Notes under the pieces: generated by a model | Told to the model about the DNA's origin: nothing | Databases searched by the model: none | The model's input: only the letters and a program-made list of their open reading frames with translations | Position numbers and translations under genes: made by a program | Source of the DNA: Hevea brasiliensis | Taxonomy: Eukaryota > Streptophyta > Magnoliopsida > Malpighiales > Euphorbiaceae | DNA length: 64,000 nt | NCBI RefSeq assembly: GCF_030052815.1 | Contig: NC_079494.1 | Coordinates: 40,410,467-40,474,466, forward strand | Direction of reading: 5' to 3' | Shown here: one piece after another, positions 59,945-64,000 of the stretch | Numbering within the stretch: position 1 is the first letter of the stretch | Layout of the letters: every line of letters begins with the position of its first letter

Positions 59945-59962
59945 TGAGCTTACACAAGCTCA
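59945..59962 (-). other. Stem-loop in LTR-like unit 1
   Basis: TGAGCTT pairs with AAGCTCA around a four-base loop and is preceded on the minus strand by ACTCAC. It resembles the first stem of the paired stem-loops; I see no clear second stem. Confidence 0.5.
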
Positions 59963-60135
59963 GTGAGTAAACTAACCAATAACATTTAATTATAACATTC
60001 ATTTCATATGTATGCAATGCATCATCGGTATGAGTTTTCACATCATAAATATTTCACATAAGATGGACTTGTCATTAGTGACTCCCCAAATCCAATGTGC
60101 TCGGCTCATACAGAGGTCCTTAGAACTTTCGCTTG

Positions 60136-60178
60136 ACACACACACACACACACGAACACACACATATATCTGTATATA

Positions 60179-60239
<61 letters not shown>

Positions 60240-60240
60240 A
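60136..60240 (+). repeat. Compound microsatellite (CA)n/(TG)n/(TA)n/(GTAT)n
   Basis: ACACAC repeats, then TGTGTG, TATATA and GTAT repeats up to 60240. Open frames on both strands here are artefacts of the repeat. It lies inside unit 1 and is absent from unit 2, so it expanded after the duplication. Confidence 0.97.
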
Positions 60241-61912
60241 TTATGACCATCATACAGAGGCTCTTCAGAACTTCCGCTTAAAACATGACATGTGTCATAC
60301 ACTAAGGGGCATCATAAAGATCTCTCCTTAGATTTTATGGATCCATAACTTACATAACATAACATAATCACAATCATGGGGGGATTTAGATCCATAATCC
60401 ACCATACACCAATAATAGTTATGAAAAAATGCAACATATTCATGCTCTAGATACATACACCCTAACAAATAATGAAATGATGCATGTGGATGATCATGAA
60501 TCATATTTAAACAATTTAAATTTTTTGGGGTTAGAATTACTCAACTCTTATAGCCTATCAACCTTGGATCCTTAGCTTCTTGAATCCCTCAAGTACGATC
60601 CTATAACCATCAGAACCTAATGAGTTATTCAAAGCTCTAGAACTTTAAATACATAACAAACATCTCATTTTAGTCCCTTAGGAATCACAAAATCATGTTT
60701 TGGAACTTTGGAATTGAAGCAGAAATATTACTGGAAGAATAAAGTTTGACTGTTGGAGTCTTAGACTTTGGCTGCCCAACCTTTGATCATTAGGTGCCCA
60801 TTTCGAGCAATAGCCATTGTGGCTACCAAAGTTTTGGATTTCAGCTGCTGAACCTAGATTTTTTTCCATATTTTCCCTAAAAACTATATGGTTTGGCTGC
60901 CTAAATAATGGTATTTGACAGAAGAATCTGGGAATTTCTAGAATTTCCAAGTTAAAAATAATAGAATTTCTCTTCCAAAAACCTCTAAAACATACCCTAA
61001 AGCTCCAAAGCACAATTCAAACATATAAACACCTTCCTAATGCCTAAAACAACTTGAATTCATGCTCAAAACTCAGATGCAACCATTTGGAGCTTCAATT
61101 CAAGATTCAAACAACATCAACATTTCCATAACATAAGAAATCCCTAGGTTTAACTAAGGAAACTAACCAATCTAGGTCCATAAACACTTCATTTAATAAT
61201 TAAATACCCAAAATACATTAGCGAAAAACATACTTTTATTCAAAAAACTCAACATGCAACTCTTCTCCCCAAATTAAAAAATTAAAACCATGTAAAAATC
61301 ACATGAAATTCAAAACCTAACTCACACACTTAGGCATATTTGAATTCTTCTAAAAGACCAAAAGAAAGAGAAATGACCTCTTTCCCTTAAAATGGAGAAG
61401 AAAGTGAATTAATGATTCTAACTTTAATCGACATTCACCAAGCTTCCCCGAAAAAGAAATAAAGCTTCACCACATGCAATGGCCAAGAAAATCTCCTTGG
61501 AAAGTCTTTTGCATGTCTAACAAGTTAAGAGAGAAAGTAGAGTGAGAGTTCAAGTTACTTTTCAGACAAAAAATAAGCTATTAGCATTTTATATCCTCAC
61601 TTATCGAGGGACTTTTGGATGCCAGAGTCTATTTTACCCAAAATGAAATTGAATAGTAAAATGGACTTCGATTGTCGAAAGTCTATCCTTTGGCTGCTGA
61701 AGTTCCTTCTGCCTAAAAGGTCACTTAAACTTTTCTTTGGTAAAAACCATTAAAATATTTTCATTTTTAAATATATTTTGAAAACATCATACACACAAGC
61801 ACCTTCACTTCTTGCCATCACTTGCTTGTCTGTGGAATCTTCAAATTTATCAGAATATTCCATTGATAACAGAAATTATGACGTTGAGAAATGGTGGATG
61901 TTATAGGCTCCT

Positions 61913-63405
61913 TAGGACTTCCACTTAAATATACAACAATTCCAATGTGCCCGGCTCATACAGAGACGCTTCAGGACTTCCACTTAAAACATAATGACTA
62001 AGGGCTTATTAGCCCTCACCCAATCTTACCACATCATATCATGTATGATAATAAACATATAACATATCTATATCATAAGGAAATCAATGGATCATCCAAT
62101 GTCCATCGACATCAATAGTAATTATGCACAAATGCAACATCTTTATGTTTTAGATACATACATCCTAATAAGCAATGATATGATGCATGTGGATGATTAT
62201 GCTTTCAATTAAATAAGTTACATTCATTAGGGTTAGTATTACTCACCTCTTATAATCTATCAAACACCTTACACAAATGGTTGCTATCCTTGGATCCTTA
62301 GCTCCTCGAGTCCCTCAAGTCTGATCCTATAAACATCGGATCCTAAAGAGTTATTTGGAGCTTAAAAACTCTATTCATATGCTAAACATCTTATTCTAGG
62401 TCCTTTTGGATCATGAAAATAAGTTTTAGAACCTTATAATAAAAAAGGAAATAAGGCTAACAGAACCAACTTCAGCTATTAAAGTATGGGACTTCGGCCC
62501 TATTTAGGCAATGGCAACTGTGGCTGCCAAAGTACTAGGTTTTGGTAGCCAAACCTAAAAATCTCTAGAGAGACTATAGCCACTTGAGCTACTAAAGTAA
62601 TGGTCTTCGATAGCCGAACCTGAGAATTTTTAGAATTTCCAAGTTCGAATTCTACAGTAAACTTTCCCTCAAAACCTTAAAAAACCATCTTAAGGATTCC
62701 TAAACATGATCTAGCCAAACAAAAACATATCTAAGGCCTTAACTAACTTAAAAACCTCAAAGAAACACACATGCATCCAAATCTAGGAGAGAAAATTAAG
62801 GGTTTCTCAAACTTCCTTTAAAACATCAAAAAAATACAAATCATTCAATGACCTCACTTAACATAATCTTGTTTAAAATCTAACTAAATCATGCTTATAG
62901 ACTTCTCAGACTTATCAAAAAATAACTCACAATAGAACATGTCATCGCATTCCACATAAGACCCTCACACATGTAATTACCTTCCCAAAATAAAAACTTA
63001 AAAACTATACAAAGCCCACATGTAAAACCAATTGCTAACTCCTACTTATGTGTACATACCAAAACCATACTGAAAAATAAAAGAAAAGAAGGAAAGGAGT
63101 ATGTTTCTCCCTTGGACTCAAGATTGACAAGAGAGGTTGAGAAAACATCAATAATTCTTGAATTCTTGAGCTTCCCAACCAAGATCAAGTATTCAAGCTC
63201 TCAAATCCAAGAAAATTCAACAAAAATGCCTTTGCATGCAATAGTAAATCTAAGAGAGAGAGAGAAGAAAATCAATTTTTCTTTGAAATCTAAATCGAAA
63301 TGGATATTTATATCCTCACTGTCAAGGGTACTTTCGGCTATCGGAGTTCATTTTGTGCAAAAGGACATTTGAACAATAAAAAAGACTTTGGTTACTGAAA
63401 GTCCA
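61913..63405 (-). repeat. LTR-like repeat unit 2 (minus orientation), interrupted at right
   Basis: It shares blocks in the same order with unit 1: CCGGCTCATACAGAG (about 61950), GATGCATGTGGATGAT (about 62181), CTTGGATCCTTAGCTCC (about 62290) and the TATA-like GAGGATATAAATATCC on the minus strand (about 63302-63317). It stops at 63405 where an E-family LTR inserts, at the point matching about 61688 in unit 1. No coding frame is supported. Confidence 0.5.
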
Positions 63406-64000
63406 TGTAACACCCCTTACCCGTCTACAGTGTAGTTGAGCAAGGCATGTTACACTCAGTGCCGGAGCGTCTTATCTTATCTTACTTTATTCCTTTAATA
63501 ATTTTTATCTAATTATATTTTTAAAATAAATTATATTCAAAGAAGAAGCTAACGGGGTTTTCCCTATTTTATTACCATTTAACTTGTTTTATTATTCACC
63601 TGTTAAAAAAAAATCTCATGTAAATTTTCAATAAAATAATACATAATCTCATCATCATCATCTCACTTTGAACTCTTGCAACTCATATTCATATGTATCC
63701 AAAAAAATTTCAAATATCATTTATGTGTTTCAATTTCCATATTCATTTCGATACATAACCATACATACTCAATTCATATATAAAAATACTCAAATTTCAT
63801 TAATTTACAAGATATACAATTTAATTACATAAGTTCATAATTTACATCATATGCATATTAAATGCAATTTCATAATTTACATTACAACATAATAAATATT
63901 TATAATGTACAAAATACATTAATATGACCTATATGGGCCCTATCTACATGCATTGCTGAGGAGATGACAACTTGAACACTTCTGCAGATTCGGACTCCAA
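63406..64000 (-). mobile_element. E-family LTR, 3' end, running off the window
   Basis: It starts TGTAACACCCCTTACCCG and matches the E LTR end at 43282 and onward, up to CTACATGCATTGCTGAGGAG near 63942 (43830 in E). No primer site precedes it on the outer side, so it is a 3' or solo LTR. The rest is outside the window. Confidence 0.85.

Larger units (their letters stand above)
59334..61912 (-). repeat. LTR-like repeat unit 1 (minus orientation)
   Basis: Much of it (about 60098-61740) is repeated, diverged, in unit 2. On the minus strand it would start TATAACATCC at 61912, has a GAGGATATAAAATGC TATA-like box near 61590-61602, and a TGAGCTT/AAGCTCA stem-loop at 59945-59962 like the first stem in other LTRs. 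No ORF carries a domain. Boundaries are uncertain; it may be an old LTR of another gypsy family. Confidence 0.5.

Noticed and set aside
60012..60302. Overlapping open frames on both strands rich in His/Thr/Tyr/Ile
   Set aside because: They are translations of the CA/TG/TA/GTAT microsatellite, with no start context or domain.
1..64000. A host gene, tRNA or novel host defence-type system in the gaps
   Set aside because: Every long gap is explained by LTR, leader or repeat sequence; no exon-like conserved host domain or tRNA cloverleaf was seen.

Overview
The window is plant nuclear DNA, almost certainly from a flowering plant and probably a eudicot. I saw no host gene, rRNA or tRNA gene, CRISPR array or prokaryotic feature. 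Nearly everything is Ty3/gypsy retrotransposon sequence with very long LTRs, plus one non-LTR (RTE-like) element. The open frames are AT-rich, full of premature stops and frameshifts, and carry plant retroelement hallmarks: Met-tRNA primer sites, a chromodomain integrase, a Tat/Ogre gag-pro with a G-patch, and a dual RNase H.

The window is a nested stack that can be read from terminal motifs and target-site duplications (TSDs). An old chromovirus LTR, A (1-1582 and 59307-59333), was hit by a same-family element B (1583-59301, TSD TGTCA), about 12.2 kb without its insertions. B's 5' LTR was hit by a giant Ogre/Tat-type element C (2457-31287, TSD CACCT), about 24.9 kb without its own insertion. 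C's 5' LTR was hit by another chromovirus that survives as a 3.96-kb solo LTR D (2687-6650, TSD ATTAC). B's 3' LTR was hit by an RTE-like LINE (41161-57852, about 17-bp TSD). The LINE holds a young, internally gutted chromovirus F (47768-57811), and F's 5' LTR holds a reverse-orientation, LTR-dominated element E (42521-47767). One deletion appears to have fused E's left end to the LINE reverse transcriptase, removing the left part of F's 5' LTR and the middle of the LINE.

C runs in this order: 6.2-kb LTR, primer site, leader with a long hairpin, ORF1 (DUF7745-like plus coiled coil), gag, protease with G-patch, a short intron that puts protease in frame with the next exon, RT/RNase H/second RNase H/integrase, tandem repeats, purine tract, 6.2-kb LTR. 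Each C LTR also carries, in antisense, a two-exon gene for a PF04195-like protein with its own TATA box, and a second smaller antisense ORF. Every copy is broken, mostly by stops that look like C-to-T decay.

B has a Tekay/Del-like order: gag, protease, RT, RNase H, integrase, chromodomain. F keeps nearly identical LTRs (about 1% difference in the part compared) but has lost the gag capsid, RT and RNase H, so it must have moved in trans.

The right end (59334-64000) has two diverged LTR-like direct repeats on the minus strand, a CA/TA/GTAT microsatellite, and the start of another E-family LTR. The most intriguing signals are a pair of adjacent stem-loops with compensatory changes in the LTRs of several families, a module spaced about 185 bp apart inside the LTRs, and the spliced antisense genes in C's LTRs.
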